A DNA stretch of 20,132 bases from Actinobacillus sp. (GCA_020026055.1 JAHHRA010000026.1:1-20132); one strand, 5' to 3'. Shown: positions 7,557 through 15,814, counted from the first letter of the stretch. Program-made: numbers and translations. Notes: generated by a model not told the origin, from the sequence alone.

Positions 7557-8774
7557 TTATTCTTCAAATAACGCATCAATAAATTCGTTAGCGTTAAATT
7601 CACGTAAGTCTTCGATTTGTTCACCAACGCCGATGTAGCGGATTGGAAGTTGGAATTGATCAGCAATGGCAAAAATCACACCACCTTTAGCACTGCCATC
7701 TAACTTGGTGAGGTTAATGCCTGTCACAGTGACGGCGTCGTGGAAGAGTTTTGCTTGACTAATGGCATTTTGACCTGTAGTGGCATCAAGAGTAAGCATA
7801 ATTTCGTGTGGTGCAGTTTCATCGTATTTTTTCATTACACGAACGATTTTTTTGAGTTCGTTCATCAAATGTTCTTTATTTTGTAAGCGTCCTGCGGTGT
7901 CAGCGATCAAAATATCAATATTTTTAGCTCGAGCAGATTGCATTGCGTCAAAGATTACGGAGGCAGAATCTGCCCCTGTACCCTGAGTGATGACTGGGAT
8001 TTGATTGCGTTCTCCCCAAACTTGTAATTGTTCGACTGCTGCTGCGCGGAAAGTATCGCCTGCTGCAAGCATTACGGATTTGCCTTTTTGTTGGAATTGG
8101 TGAGCAAGCTTGCCGATAGTAGTGGTTTTGCCGACACCGTTGACACCAACCATTAAAATCACAAAAGGTTTTTTTTGATTATCGAGTTCAAGTGGTATGG
8201 CTACAGGGGCGATGATGTCTTGGAGTTCGTGCTTTAATTGTTGATAGAGTAAATTAGCATTTTGTAGTTGGTGGCGGCTAGCATGTTGAGTGAGGCGTTG
8301 GATAATTTTATTCGTTGTTGGTACGCCAATATCGGCGATCAGTAATTGTTCTTCAACTTCTTCAAACAATTCGTTATCAATTTTTTTTCCGCTAAAAATT
8401 CCTTTAAAACCCGAACCAATATTCTGTTTAGTTTTGATTAATCCTTGGACTAAACGGTGAAAAAAACCGTCATTTTGAGTTTTTTCTTGTATCTGTTCTG
8501 ACATTGGAATAGCAGATTTTTCTAACTGATTTTCCTCAATAGTTGCACTCAAACTTATTTCAGTTTCAGGAATAATTTCCGAAATCTCTTCAGTAGTTAT
8601 TTCCATAAGAGGTTGTATTTCTGTGACCTTTGTGACAATGGCACTTTGCGAACTAACATCATTATGGTTTTTTTCTTGATCATCTATTTGTTTTTCTTCT
8701 ATTTTTTTATTTTTATCTTTATCTAATCCAAATAATGAAGACCAAAATCCATTTTTCTTCTTTTCATCTACCAT
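7557..8774 (-). CDS. ftsY: Signal recognition particle receptor FtsY
   Basis: GTPase that receives SRP-ribosome complexes at the inner membrane and delivers them to SecYEG. The 405-residue product has an acidic, Glu/Ile-rich N-terminal A domain (residues 1-100) that opens with the basic, aromatic MVDEKKKNGFWSSLFGLDK, a membrane-contacting helix. The NG domain follows: G1 GVNGVGKTTT near 207-216, DTFRAAAVEQL near 235, DTAGR near 291, TKLDGSAKGG near 354 and the C-terminal GVGEQIEDLREFNANEFIDALF. All GTPase motifs are intact. It is divergent from rsmD, with 106 bp between the starts. In many gammaproteobacteria rsmD and ftsY are also neighbours, but ftsY heads an ftsYEX operon there. Here no ftsEX follows; the next gene downstream is convergent. 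Confidence 0.96.
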   Translation of the reverse strand: MVDEKKKNGFWSSLFGLDKDKNKKIEEKQIDDQEKNHNDVSSQSAIVTKVTEIQPLMEITTEEISEIIPETEISLSATIEENQLEKSAIPMSEQIQEKTQNDGFFHRLVQGLIKTKQNIGSGFKGIFSGKKIDNELFEEVEEQLLIADIGVPTTNKIIQRLTQHASRHQLQNANLLYQQLKHELQDIIAPVAIPLELDNQKKPFVILMVGVNGVGKTTTIGKLAHQFQQKGKSVMLAAGDTFRAAAVEQLQVWGERNQIPVITQGTGADSASVIFDAMQSARAKNIDILIADTAGRLQNKEHLMNELKKIVRVMKKYDETAPHEIMLTLDATTGQNAISQAKLFHDAVTVTGINLTKLDGSAKGGVIFAIADQFQLPIRYIGVGEQIEDLREFNANEFIDALFEE

Positions 8775-8805
8775 ACAATCATCTCACTTATCGTCAAAAA
8801 TTTTT

Positions 8806-8828
8806 ATTTTCCCAATTAGTTGGAAAAT
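8806..8828. promoter_or_regulatory. Dyad in the ftsY-rsmD divergent promoter region
   Basis: ATTTTCC and GGAAAAT arms, extended by AA/TT, surround TTAG with one bulged C. It could be an operator or simply a structured 5' leader of rsmD. No protein is assigned. Confidence 0.3.
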
Positions 8829-8880
8829 CTATTACACTAAATAAAGAATTTCACATTTTAACATAATTTACTAAAAGGCT

Positions 8881-9495
8881 ATGAAAAAAAATCAATGTAA
8901 ACTCAGTACTAATAAAGAGAACCTAAACGAAAAAATAGGACAAGTCCGAATTATTTCGGGTTTGTGGCGAGGGCGAAAATTGCCTGTTTTAAATGTAGAA
9001 GGATTACGCCCGACAGGTGATCGAGTGAAAGAAACTTTGTTTAATTGGTTGATGGGAGAGGTGAGTGGTACAGTGGCACTAGATTGTTTTGCAGGTAGTG
9101 GTTCATTAGGGTTTGAAGCCTTATCACGAAATGCAGAAACAGTAGTATTTTTGGAAAAAGATCCTCGTGTTGCTAAGCAGTTGCAAGCGAATTTGCAAAC
9201 ATTGAAAACAGAAAAAGGTAAAGTGATTTGTATTGATAGCTTGCAATATTTAAGTCAAAAATGTATTCAAAATGTAAAAAAATTTGATTTAGTTTTTATT
9301 GATCCGCCTTTTCATTTTAATTTAGTTAGCCAAACTTTGGTATTGTTAGAACAAAATAATTACTTAAATAACAACGCATTAGTCTATGTAGAAACGGAAA
9401 AAGATCAACCGTTAATCCTTACTTCGAATTGGCAAGCGTTGAAAGAAAAAATTGCGGGGCAAGTTTGCTATCGTTTGTACCGCTACTGTATTTAA
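8881..9495 (+). CDS. rsmD: 16S rRNA (guanine(966)-N(2))-methyltransferase RsmD
   Basis: Methylates N2 of G966 in the small-subunit rRNA, using SAM, on the assembled 30S particle. The 204-residue product has a basic, low-complexity N-terminus, then QVRIISGLWRGRKLPV (21-36) and GLRPTGDRVKETLFNWL (41-57), the RNA-facing RsmD signature. SAM motif I is DCFAGSGSLGFEALSR (68-83), and the catalytic DPPF is at 141-144. AAAAGG lies just before the ATG, though with only 2-3 bases of spacing. It is divergent from ftsY. Its TAA (9493-9495) directly touches the dprA stop codon on the other strand, leaving no room for a terminator between them. Confidence 0.95.
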   Translation: MKKNQCKLSTNKENLNEKIGQVRIISGLWRGRKLPVLNVEGLRPTGDRVKETLFNWLMGEVSGTVALDCFAGSGSLGFEALSRNAETVVFLEKDPRVAKQLQANLQTLKTEKGKVICIDSLQYLSQKCIQNVKKFDLVFIDPPFHFNLVSQTLVLLEQNNYLNNNALVYVETEKDQPLILTSNWQALKEKIAGQVCYRLYRYCI

Positions 9496-10602
9496 TTACA
9501 ACCTGCGATATTGCCCATTTTCCTGCACAATCCAATTTTGCAATTCAAGATTTAGCAACTCGCAAATCAGTTCATCAATGGGCATTGCACTTAGTTGGAC
9601 GAGTTCATCAAGAGAAATAGCCCGATAACTAATATGTTTGAGCAATGGAGGTTCATCTTGCTTACTCATAAAAGTTTGATGCGGAATTTCTACCTGCGAT
9701 AATGAACGAGGGCAGTAGCAATAAGGTTGCGTTACTTCCAGAATATCTTGTACTGATTCTACTAAAATCGCTCCTTGTCGAATTAGTTGATGGCAACCTT
9801 GGCTAAATTGATTTTGAATGTTACCAGGTAACGCAAAAATATCCCGATTTTGTTCAAGTGCGTAACGGGCAGTGATCAATGAACCACTTTTTAGTCCTGC
9901 TTCAATCACGAGGACGCCTTGTGACATGCCACTAATAATACGGTTGCGTTGTGGGAAATGCTTGGCAACAGGTGGTTGAGAAGGTAAGAATTCTGAGAGA
10001 ATTACACCTTGATTTTCGAGAATTTTTTCAGCTAATTTGTAATGTTTTTTAGGGTAAATTTCATTTAGACCACATCCCAGAACTGCTATTGCTTGTCCAT
10101 TCATATTCACTACGGCTTGATGACAAAAACCATCAATTCCTAATGCTAGCCCACTGGTAATATAAAATCCCGCAAGGCTTAATTCAGTCGCAAAATATTT
10201 TGCCCAATATTCACCATAAGCAGAGCAATGACGACTACCAACCATTGCAAATTGTGGTGCATTCAAAAAAGTTGAATTACCTTTGCAAAACAACAAAGGT
10301 GGAGGGCTAGCGATTTGTTTTAACAAATAAGGGTAATCTTCATCAAATAGGCAAATTATCCGACAAGCTGTTTGTTCTGCCCATTGTAAAGTCTTTTCGA
10401 TTTCATCTTGATTGGGCGTAAACCAAGCGTTGATTTGAGCGTCATCAAAACCCAATTGATGAAAAGCAGATTTGTCGAAATTCAGCAATGTAGTGAGTGG
10501 GATTTTTTCTAAAAGTTGATGAATGCGGCTCGCTCCGAAACGTGGAATTTGATTAAGACGTAACAACGTGGAATAAGTTTGCAATGGTATGGAATGAGTC
10601 AT
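9496..10602 (-). CDS. dprA: DNA-processing protein DprA (natural transformation)
   Basis: Binds incoming single-stranded DNA in the cytoplasm and loads RecA during transformation. The 368-residue product has an N-terminal helical/HhH region (residues 8-50, IPRFGASRIHQLLEKI). The Rossmann-like core follows, with MVGSRHCSAYG near 118-128, TSGLALGIDGFCHQAV, AVLGCGLNEIYPKKH, FPQRNRIISG, EAGLKSGSLITARYALE and FALPGN. A C-terminal winged helix follows from about 315 to 368 (LDELVQLSAMPIDELICELLNLEL). All core motifs are intact and the length is normal. The gene is divergent from glyA with 159 bp between, and convergent with rsmD with no gap. Its presence implies competence ability, but the window holds no recognised uptake signal. 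Confidence 0.95.
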   Translation of the reverse strand: MTHSIPLQTYSTLLRLNQIPRFGASRIHQLLEKIPLTTLLNFDKSAFHQLGFDDAQINAWFTPNQDEIEKTLQWAEQTACRIICLFDEDYPYLLKQIASPPPLLFCKGNSTFLNAPQFAMVGSRHCSAYGEYWAKYFATELSLAGFYITSGLALGIDGFCHQAVVNMNGQAIAVLGCGLNEIYPKKHYKLAEKILENQGVILSEFLPSQPPVAKHFPQRNRIISGMSQGVLVIEAGLKSGSLITARYALEQNRDIFALPGNIQNQFSQGCHQLIRQGAILVESVQDILEVTQPYCYCPRSLSQVEIPHQTFMSKQDEPPLLKHISYRAISLDELVQLSAMPIDELICELLNLELQNWIVQENGQYRRL

Positions 10603-10652
10603 CTTTATTACTTAAAAATAAATTAAATTATAAGGATAAATCAAAATATATG

Positions 10653-10670
10653 TTGCGATCAGGATCGTAA
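10653..10670. promoter_or_regulatory. Dyad between dprA and glyA
   Basis: CGATC-AG-GATCG flanked by TT and AA, centred in the divergent promoter region. It is compact and nearly perfect, so a protein-binding operator is possible. It matches no regulator site I know well. Confidence 0.3.
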
Positions 10671-10761
10671 AATTAGACAAAAAATTAATGAGTTAAGAGC
10701 TGATCTTTACTATTAATTTGAGTAGAATAAAAATGTTATCGAATAATAAAAGGAGTAGTTT

Positions 10762-10777
10762 ATGCAAACGATTTTTA
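10762..10777 (+). promoter_or_regulatory. PurR-box-like sequence overlapping the glyA start codon
   Basis: ATGCAAACGATTTTTA matches ANGCAANCGNTTNCNT at all fixed positions except two at the 3' end. E. coli glyA is repressed by PurR, so the site makes sense, but it also encodes the first five residues and could be coincidence. Confidence 0.35.
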
Positions 10778-12030
10778 ATCGAAATCTTACTTTAGCGGAG
10801 TTTGACCCAGAAATTGCTGATGCGATAGCACAAGAAGAACGTCGTCAAGAAGAACATATTGAATTGATTGCTTCAGAAAATTACGCAAGTCCATTAGTAA
10901 TGCAAGCTCAAGGTTCAAAACTTACTAACAAATATGCAGAAGGCTACCCCAGCAAACGTTATTATGGTGGCTGTGAATTTGTCGATATCGTTGAAAACTT
11001 AGCAATTGAACGTGCCAAAGCTTTGTTTAATGCTGATTATGCTAATGTGCAACCACACTCTGGTTCTCAAGCTAATGCCGCGGTGTATTCAGCACTCGTT
11101 TCAGCAGGTGATACTATTTTAGGAATGAGTTTAGATCACGGTGGGCATTTAACTCACGGTGCGAAAGTAAATTTTTCTGGTAAGCTCTATAAGTCTGTGC
11201 AATACGGAATTAATGAACGAGGTATGATCGATTATACTAGAGTGCGAGAATTGGCTTTGATTCATCGTCCGAAACTAATCGTGGCAGGTTTTTCAGCATA
11301 TTCTCAAATTGTGGATTGGGCAAAAATGCGTGAGATCGCAGATGAAATTGGTGCTTATCTGTTTGTAGATATGGCACATGTGGCAGGTTTAGTCGCCGCA
11401 GGTATATATCCTAACCCCGTTCCATACGCTCATGTTGTTACCACTACTACGCATAAAACTTTAGCAGGACCACGTGGTGGTTTAATTTTAGCCACTGGTA
11501 ATGCTGAGCTTTACAAAAAACTCAATAGTGCTGTTTTTCCAACTAACCAAGGTGGACCATTAATGCACATTATCGCTGCAAAAGCGGTGTGCTTTAAAGA
11601 AGCTTTAGATCCTCAATTTAAGCTATATCAACGACAAGTATTGAAAAATGCTAAAGCGATGGTAGAAATTTTTAAACAACGAGGTTATGACATCGTCTCT
11701 AATAGCACAGAAAATCATTTATTTTTAGTCGATCTTGTTCGTCATAGTATTACAGGTAAGGCTGCAGATAAAGCTTTGGGAGAGGCTAATATTACTGTTA
11801 ATAAAAATGCAGTGCCAAATGATCCACAAAGCCCATTTGTTACTTCAGGTATTCGCATTGGTACACCTGCTATCACTAGACGAGGTTTTCAACAAACAGA
11901 ATCTGAACAAGTAGCAAGCTGGATTTGCGATATTTTAGATAGCTTAAAAAATGGTAATTCTGATGAAACTATTGCTAGGACCAAGACGAAAGTTGTAGCA
12001 CTCTGTAAACAATTTCCTGTATATAACTAA
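10762..12030 (+). CDS. glyA: Serine hydroxymethyltransferase
   Basis: PLP enzyme that interconverts serine plus tetrahydrofolate with glycine plus 5,10-methylene-THF, the main source of one-carbon units for purines, thymidylate and methionine. The 422-residue product has HIELIASENYASP (32-44), LTNKYAEGYPSKRYYGG (54-70), VQPHSGSQAN (96-105), VDMAHVAGLVAAG with Asp202/203 and His206, and the PLP lysine in VVTTTTHKTLAGPRGG (Lys232). NQGGPLMH, NITVNKNAVPND and TSGIRIGTPAITRRG are all intact. It starts after AAAGGAG with ideal spacing. It is followed 24 bp later by dapD on the same strand, an unusual pairing, but with no terminator between, so co-transcription is likely. A PurR-like box overlaps the start codon. 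Confidence 0.97.
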   Translation: MQTIFNRNLTLAEFDPEIADAIAQEERRQEEHIELIASENYASPLVMQAQGSKLTNKYAEGYPSKRYYGGCEFVDIVENLAIERAKALFNADYANVQPHSGSQANAAVYSALVSAGDTILGMSLDHGGHLTHGAKVNFSGKLYKSVQYGINERGMIDYTRVRELALIHRPKLIVAGFSAYSQIVDWAKMREIADEIGAYLFVDMAHVAGLVAAGIYPNPVPYAHVVTTTTHKTLAGPRGGLILATGNAELYKKLNSAVFPTNQGGPLMHIIAAKAVCFKEALDPQFKLYQRQVLKNAKAMVEIFKQRGYDIVSNSTENHLFLVDLVRHSITGKAADKALGEANITVNKNAVPNDPQSPFVTSGIRIGTPAITRRGFQQTESEQVASWICDILDSLKNGNSDETIARTKTKVVALCKQFPVYN

Positions 12031-12054
12031 TAATCATAATAATAAGGATATTTT

Positions 12055-12879
12055 ATGAATAAACTTCAACAAATTATTGACCAAGCCTTTGAACACCGTG
12101 CTGAGCTTAATCCGAAAAACGTTGACATTGCTACTAAAACCGCTGTTGAGCAAGTCATTGTTGGCTTAGATAATGGTAGCTTTCGTATCGCTGAAAAAAT
12201 TGATAACGAATGGGTTGTGCATCAATGGCTCAAAAAAGCTGTTTTACTTTCGTTTCGCATTAATGAAAATCAACTATTTGATGCGAGTGAAACACATTAT
12301 TTTGACAAAGTGCCACTCAAATTTGCTGACTACGATCAAGCTCGTTTTGAACAAGCGGGTTTTCGTGTCGTGCCAAATGCCACTGTGCGAAAAGGAGCAT
12401 TTATTAGTAAAAATGTTGTGTTGATGCCTTCTTATGTCAATATTGGGGCCTACGTTGGCGAAGGTACAATGGTTGATACTTGGGCAACTGTTGGTTCTTG
12501 TGCCCAAATTGGCAAAAATGTTCATCTTTCAGGTGGTGTGGGAATCGGTGGCGTGCTCGAACCTCTCCAAGCCAATCCGACTATTATCGGTGACAACTGC
12601 TTTATTGGGGCTCGTTCTGAAATCGTAGAAGGCGTTATTGTCGAAGATGGTTGTGTTATTTCTATGGGTGTTTTCATCGGGCAATCCACTAAAATTTATG
12701 ATCGTGAAACAGGCGAAATTTACTATGGACGTGTCCCTGCAGGCTCTGTCGTTGTTTCTGGTTCGCTGCCAAGCAAGGATGGTAAATACAGTCTTTATTG
12801 TGCAGTTATCGTTAAAAAAGTTGATGCTAAAACTTTAAGTAAAGTTGGCATTAATGAATTACTAAGAACAATTGACTAA
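12055..12879 (+). CDS. dapD: 2,3,4,5-tetrahydropyridine-2,6-dicarboxylate N-succinyltransferase
   Basis: Succinylates tetrahydrodipicolinate with succinyl-CoA in the diaminopimelate/lysine pathway, supplying the cell wall. The 274-residue product equals the E. coli length. It has a helical N-terminal domain (1-100) and then a left-handed parallel beta-helix made of hexapeptide repeats (about 105-225: VVPNATVRKGAFISKNVVL, IGAYVGEG, VGSCAQIGKNVHLSGGVGIGG, IGDNCFIGARSEIVEGVIV). The catalytic Asp141 (VDTWATVG) and Glu189 (ARSEI) fall at the E. coli numbers. AAGGA lies at 12043-12047. It is placed 24 bp after glyA and followed by a strong terminator. Confidence 0.97.
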   Translation: MNKLQQIIDQAFEHRAELNPKNVDIATKTAVEQVIVGLDNGSFRIAEKIDNEWVVHQWLKKAVLLSFRINENQLFDASETHYFDKVPLKFADYDQARFEQAGFRVVPNATVRKGAFISKNVVLMPSYVNIGAYVGEGTMVDTWATVGSCAQIGKNVHLSGGVGIGGVLEPLQANPTIIGDNCFIGARSEIVEGVIVEDGCVISMGVFIGQSTKIYDRETGEIYYGRVPAGSVVVSGSLPSKDGKYSLYCAVIVKKVDAKTLSKVGINELLRTID

Positions 12880-12897
12880 TCAAATGGATCATGAAAT

Positions 12898-12927
12898 AAA
12901 AAAGTGTACGTAAGTACACTTTTTTTG
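12898..12927 (+). terminator. Intrinsic terminator of glyA-dapD
   Basis: Perfect arms AAAAAAGTGTAC and GTACACTTTTTT around a GTAA tetraloop, with T-runs on both strands, so it can stop transcription from either side. Confidence 0.9.
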
Positions 12928-13002
12928 TTGAATTTTTTGTTAACTAATGTCAGCAAATAGCAAATGATGTTGACTGAGTTAAAAGGAAGTAAAGGCTTCA
13001 GC

Positions 13003-13091
13003 TATAATGACGCCCGTAAAATCGTAATTTTTTTCCTTGATATACAAGGTATTTTTTATGGTTTTACGGGAGTTGATTAAAAAGTCTTTTT
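13003..13091 (+). ncRNA. Candidate small RNA: promoter box plus long U-loop hairpin
   Basis: TATAAT at 13003-13008 is followed at once by a 58-base hairpin. Its basal stem pairs CCCGTAAAATCGTAA (13013-13027) with TTATGGTTTTACGGG (13056-13070), 15 pairs including two G:T. An internal loop has T-runs on both sides (13028-13034 and 13050-13055), and CCTTG-ATATA-CAAGG caps it. A T6 run lies at 13086-13091. The -35 is weak (TTAAAA at 12979-12984). No open frame follows on the plus strand before the codA end. The structure is seen directly; that it is transcribed is inference. It might instead act as a 3' element of codBA. Confidence 0.4.
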
Positions 13092-13138
13092 TGTAAGAAT
13101 GTTAATGTTTTTTCAACGTGACTTGAAATTTTTAGCCA

Positions 13139-14374
13139 TTAAAAAAATAACGTTTTTTCAGCAGGCTTTGTGCTACTGAGTAACTTGCCACTGTTGAAAT
13201 GATAAAGTACTTCGCTTTGTGAGTTTAACGCATGGTAAAAATTTTGATGGTTTAAAATAATTAAACTCGCAGGGTTACCGACTTTAATGCCGTATTCTTT
13301 GCCAAGATTTAAAGTTTTAGCCGCATTATGTGTGATCAAACGGTAGCTGTTTAGAATCTCTTCATAACCCATCATTTGGCAAACGTGTAAACCCATGTGC
13401 GTAACAGTCATCATATTGCCTTGTCCGAGTGGATACCATGGATCAAAAATGTCGTCGTGTCCAAAAGAAACATTGTTACCATTTGCGAGTAATTCTTTTA
13501 CACGAGTTACACCGCGGCGTTTAGGATGAGTATCAAAACGACCCTGTAAGTGAATGTTGACGAGTGGGTTAGCAACGAAATTGATATCGCTCATCGCTAG
13601 CAATCGGAATAATTTGCTACAATAAGCGTTGTTGTAACTGTGCATTGCTGTCGTGTGACTAGCAGTGACACGTTCTTTTAAACCCGTCTCTAACGCGAGT
13701 GTAGCAAGTACTTCTAAACCTTTAGATTGTTCGTCATCAATTTCATCGCAATGTACGTCGATTAATTTGTCATATTTTTCTGCTAATGCTACGCAAAAAT
13801 GGAGGCTATCGACTGCATATTCGCGAGTGAATTCAAAATGTGGAATCGCTCCAACGCAATCAGCACCCATTTTTACGGCGTTTTCTAATAAGGCTTTGCC
13901 ATTAGGGTAGCTTAAAATTCCCTCTTGTGGAAAAGCGACAATTTGCAAATTGACGATGTCTTTTAATTCTTCTTTTAGTTCAAGCATTCCTGCCATCGCA
14001 ATTAATTGTGGGTCAGTTACGTCGACGTGGGTACGAATATGTTGCACACCATTTGTCACTTGCATTTTGATAGCTCGGCGAGCACGATCTATTACGTCTT
14101 GTTTGCTCAATTTGGTTTTTCTTTTTGCCCAGCATTCAATACCCTCAAAAAGTGTACCAGACATATTCCAAACAGGATCTCCTGCAGTTAAGCAAGTGTC
14201 TAAATGGACGTGGCTTTCGATGAAAGGAGGGAGGGCTAATTTCCCTGTACCATCGATAACTTTTTCGTTTGGGTGTGCTGTTAATTGTGGAGCAATTTGA
14301 GTAAATTTGCCATTTTCAATACGAATATCTGTAGCAATAGGGTTATTTTCGATAGAAATATTTTTAATGAGCAT
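13139..14374 (-). CDS. codA: Cytosine deaminase
   Basis: Deaminates cytosine to uracil and ammonia in pyrimidine salvage, in the cytoplasm. It is a 411-residue amidohydrolase-fold protein. Metal ligands map exactly onto E. coli CodA with a constant offset of six: His55 and His57 (ESHVHLD), His208 (DVHCDEID), His240 (ASHTTAMHS) and Asp307 (GHDDIFDPWYPLG), with the catalytic Glu211. FPQEGILSYPNG, IPHFEFTREY and NPLVNIHLQGRFDT are also intact. Its start codon lies within the end of codB (11-bp overlap), so the two are translationally coupled. It is somewhat shorter at the C-terminus than the E. coli protein. No obvious intrinsic terminator follows on this strand. Confidence 0.96.
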   Translation of the reverse strand: MLIKNISIENNPIATDIRIENGKFTQIAPQLTAHPNEKVIDGTGKLALPPFIESHVHLDTCLTAGDPVWNMSGTLFEGIECWAKRKTKLSKQDVIDRARRAIKMQVTNGVQHIRTHVDVTDPQLIAMAGMLELKEELKDIVNLQIVAFPQEGILSYPNGKALLENAVKMGADCVGAIPHFEFTREYAVDSLHFCVALAEKYDKLIDVHCDEIDDEQSKGLEVLATLALETGLKERVTASHTTAMHSYNNAYCSKLFRLLAMSDINFVANPLVNIHLQGRFDTHPKRRGVTRVKELLANGNNVSFGHDDIFDPWYPLGQGNMMTVTHMGLHVCQMMGYEEILNSYRLITHNAAKTLNLGKEYGIKVGNPASLIILNHQNFYHALNSQSEVLYHFNSGKLLSSTKPAEKTLFF

Positions 14375-15626
14375 TTTTATTTCCCCATATTTGTTCTAAT
14401 ATCACGAAGATAAATCCTGTACTGATTAAAGAGTTTAAAGGTTTAATTCCATAAGGAAGAGTAATCCCAATTAATGCACCAATAACAACCGCTCCAATAG
14501 CAGGGAAATAAAAATTGATTTGAACTTTTTGTTGATAAGATTTTTTATGAAATAGGTAGTGTAAAATAATCACCGCACCTACAGGAGGAATCATTCCACT
14601 TAATAAATTTAAAAAATCAATAAAATTATTATAAAGCCATAAAGAACTCATCGTGCCGATTGCTCCGCCGACTAACACCATCGGTTTCATATTAATTTTT
14701 GTCATATTTGAAACACCCAAGCCAGCAGTATAAAGTGCATTGTTATTAGTAGTCCAAATATTTAACCCTAATGTGATAATCGCAGGTAGAGCAAGACCTT
14801 GTAAAATTAAGATATCAAAAATATCCGCAACGCCTGTAACGGCACCTCCTACAGCACCGAAAATCATCATCACTGAGTTGCCGATAAAAAAAGCGACTAC
14901 TGTAGCGAGAATAGCAATCTTGTACGTTTTGGCAAATCGTGTAAAGTTCGGTGTAGCAGTACCACCTGAAATAAAAGATCCTACAACGATAGCAATAGCA
15001 GAGGAAAGTGTTAAAGTATTAGCAGGAGTAGTTTGGAAAATTTCCACGAAACCACCCATTCTATCAATCCCCCAATTGACGGAATACATTCCCAAAATAC
15101 CGATCAATGGCACGGCAATTGATCCTAAAATTGCAAGGGCTTTGATCCCACGAAAAGCAGTAAAAGTCATCACAAAACCTGTTGTGACGATCAACAGCCA
15201 TACAGGCAATCCTATCATTTTAGCAACAGGCAAAACAAACATTGCTACTCCAACACCGAACCAACCAATTTGTGTAAAGCTAATTAATGCTGAAGAAAGG
15301 TAAGATCCAAAATTACCAAAAGCACGACAAGCTAATAAATCAAGTGTCATTCCTGTTTTTTGTCCAATGTAAGCAAGTACACCGCAATATAATCCTAAAA
15401 AAGTATTACCAATTAACACTGCAGTGAAGAAATCGTTAAAATTTAAAGCAATTCCTAAGTTGCCGCCTGCTGTCATACTCGGTGTAAAAAAAGTAAAACC
15501 GACTAATACCATCATTATTGCCCACAATCCTTGTTTTTTTTGAGACTGAGGAACTGCGGTTAGAGAATATTCTGTATCCTCAAATAAATTAATTTCTTTT
15601 GCCTCGAGAGTTTGTTCTGCTGACAT
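14364..15626 (-). CDS. codB: Cytosine permease (NCS1 family)
   Basis: Imports cytosine across the inner membrane, driven by an ion gradient, for CodA. The 420-residue product matches the E. coli length (419) and shows about twelve hydrophobic helices. NCS1 features include GGNLGIALNFNDFFTAVLIGN near residues 54-73, GLYCGVLAYIGQKTGMTLDLLACRAFGNFGS near 80-110 and the SFISGGTATPNFTRFAK segment near 218-233. The N-terminus is soluble and acidic (SAEQTLEAKEINLFEDTEYS), typical of CodB. The upstream AAGGA-like site is at 15633-15637 (minus strand). It is the first gene of codBA and sits behind a long structured leader with a terminator 25-55 bases before the start. Confidence 0.96.
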   Translation of the reverse strand: MSAEQTLEAKEINLFEDTEYSLTAVPQSQKKQGLWAIMMVLVGFTFFTPSMTAGGNLGIALNFNDFFTAVLIGNTFLGLYCGVLAYIGQKTGMTLDLLACRAFGNFGSYLSSALISFTQIGWFGVGVAMFVLPVAKMIGLPVWLLIVTTGFVMTFTAFRGIKALAILGSIAVPLIGILGMYSVNWGIDRMGGFVEIFQTTPANTLTLSSAIAIVVGSFISGGTATPNFTRFAKTYKIAILATVVAFFIGNSVMMIFGAVGGAVTGVADIFDILILQGLALPAIITLGLNIWTTNNNALYTAGLGVSNMTKINMKPMVLVGGAIGTMSSLWLYNNFIDFLNLLSGMIPPVGAVIILHYLFHKKSYQQKVQINFYFPAIGAVVIGALIGITLPYGIKPLNSLISTGFIFVILEQIWGNKNAH

Positions 15627-15651
15627 ATTTTTCCTTAATTAAACGACAAAC

Positions 15652-15681
15652 AAAAAAATCCCGTACTGAAGAGTACGGGAT
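15652..15681 (-). terminator. Intrinsic terminator in the codBA leader (attenuator candidate)
   Basis: On the minus strand, a perfect 10-pair stem ATCCCGTACT / AGTACGGGAT with a CTTC loop is followed by T6-7. It lies between the codBA promoter and the codB start, so full expression needs read-through or an alternative fold. Confidence 0.85.
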
Positions 15682-15683
15682 CT

Positions 15684-15814
15684 AAAAAATCACGAGAGAA
15701 AATAACGCTTAATTCAATCAAATAAAGAACTGAAAAACAAATACAGTTTGTTTCTATGATATTAGGCAAAAATACCCGAATTAGCATAGTCTCTCTCGTG
15801 AAGCCAAAAAAATC
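15684..15814 (-). promoter_or_regulatory. codBA structured leader RNA
   Basis: Read 5' to 3' on the minus strand: TCACGAGAGA (15801-15792) pairs perfectly with TCTCTCGTGA (15699-15690), enclosing about 92 bases and followed by T6. Inside are CTATG...CATAG, an AAACAAA/TTTGTTT hairpin and a small GGTA/TGCC hairpin, so a multi-branch junction is possible. The fold resembles a riboswitch or attenuator scaffold followed by the terminator at 15652-15681. I do not recognise a known aptamer class. Confidence 0.5.

Noticed and set aside
13056..13070. codBA terminator
   Set aside because: On the minus strand the hairpin is not followed by a T-run, so it does not look like an intrinsic terminator for codA.
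13950..14300. 116-residue plus-strand open frame
   Set aside because: Antisense shadow of codA; no start signal and no recognisable domain.
14740..15303. 187-residue plus-strand open frame
   Set aside because: It is the antisense shadow of codB, with no ribosome site and a composition typical of reversed membrane-protein codons.
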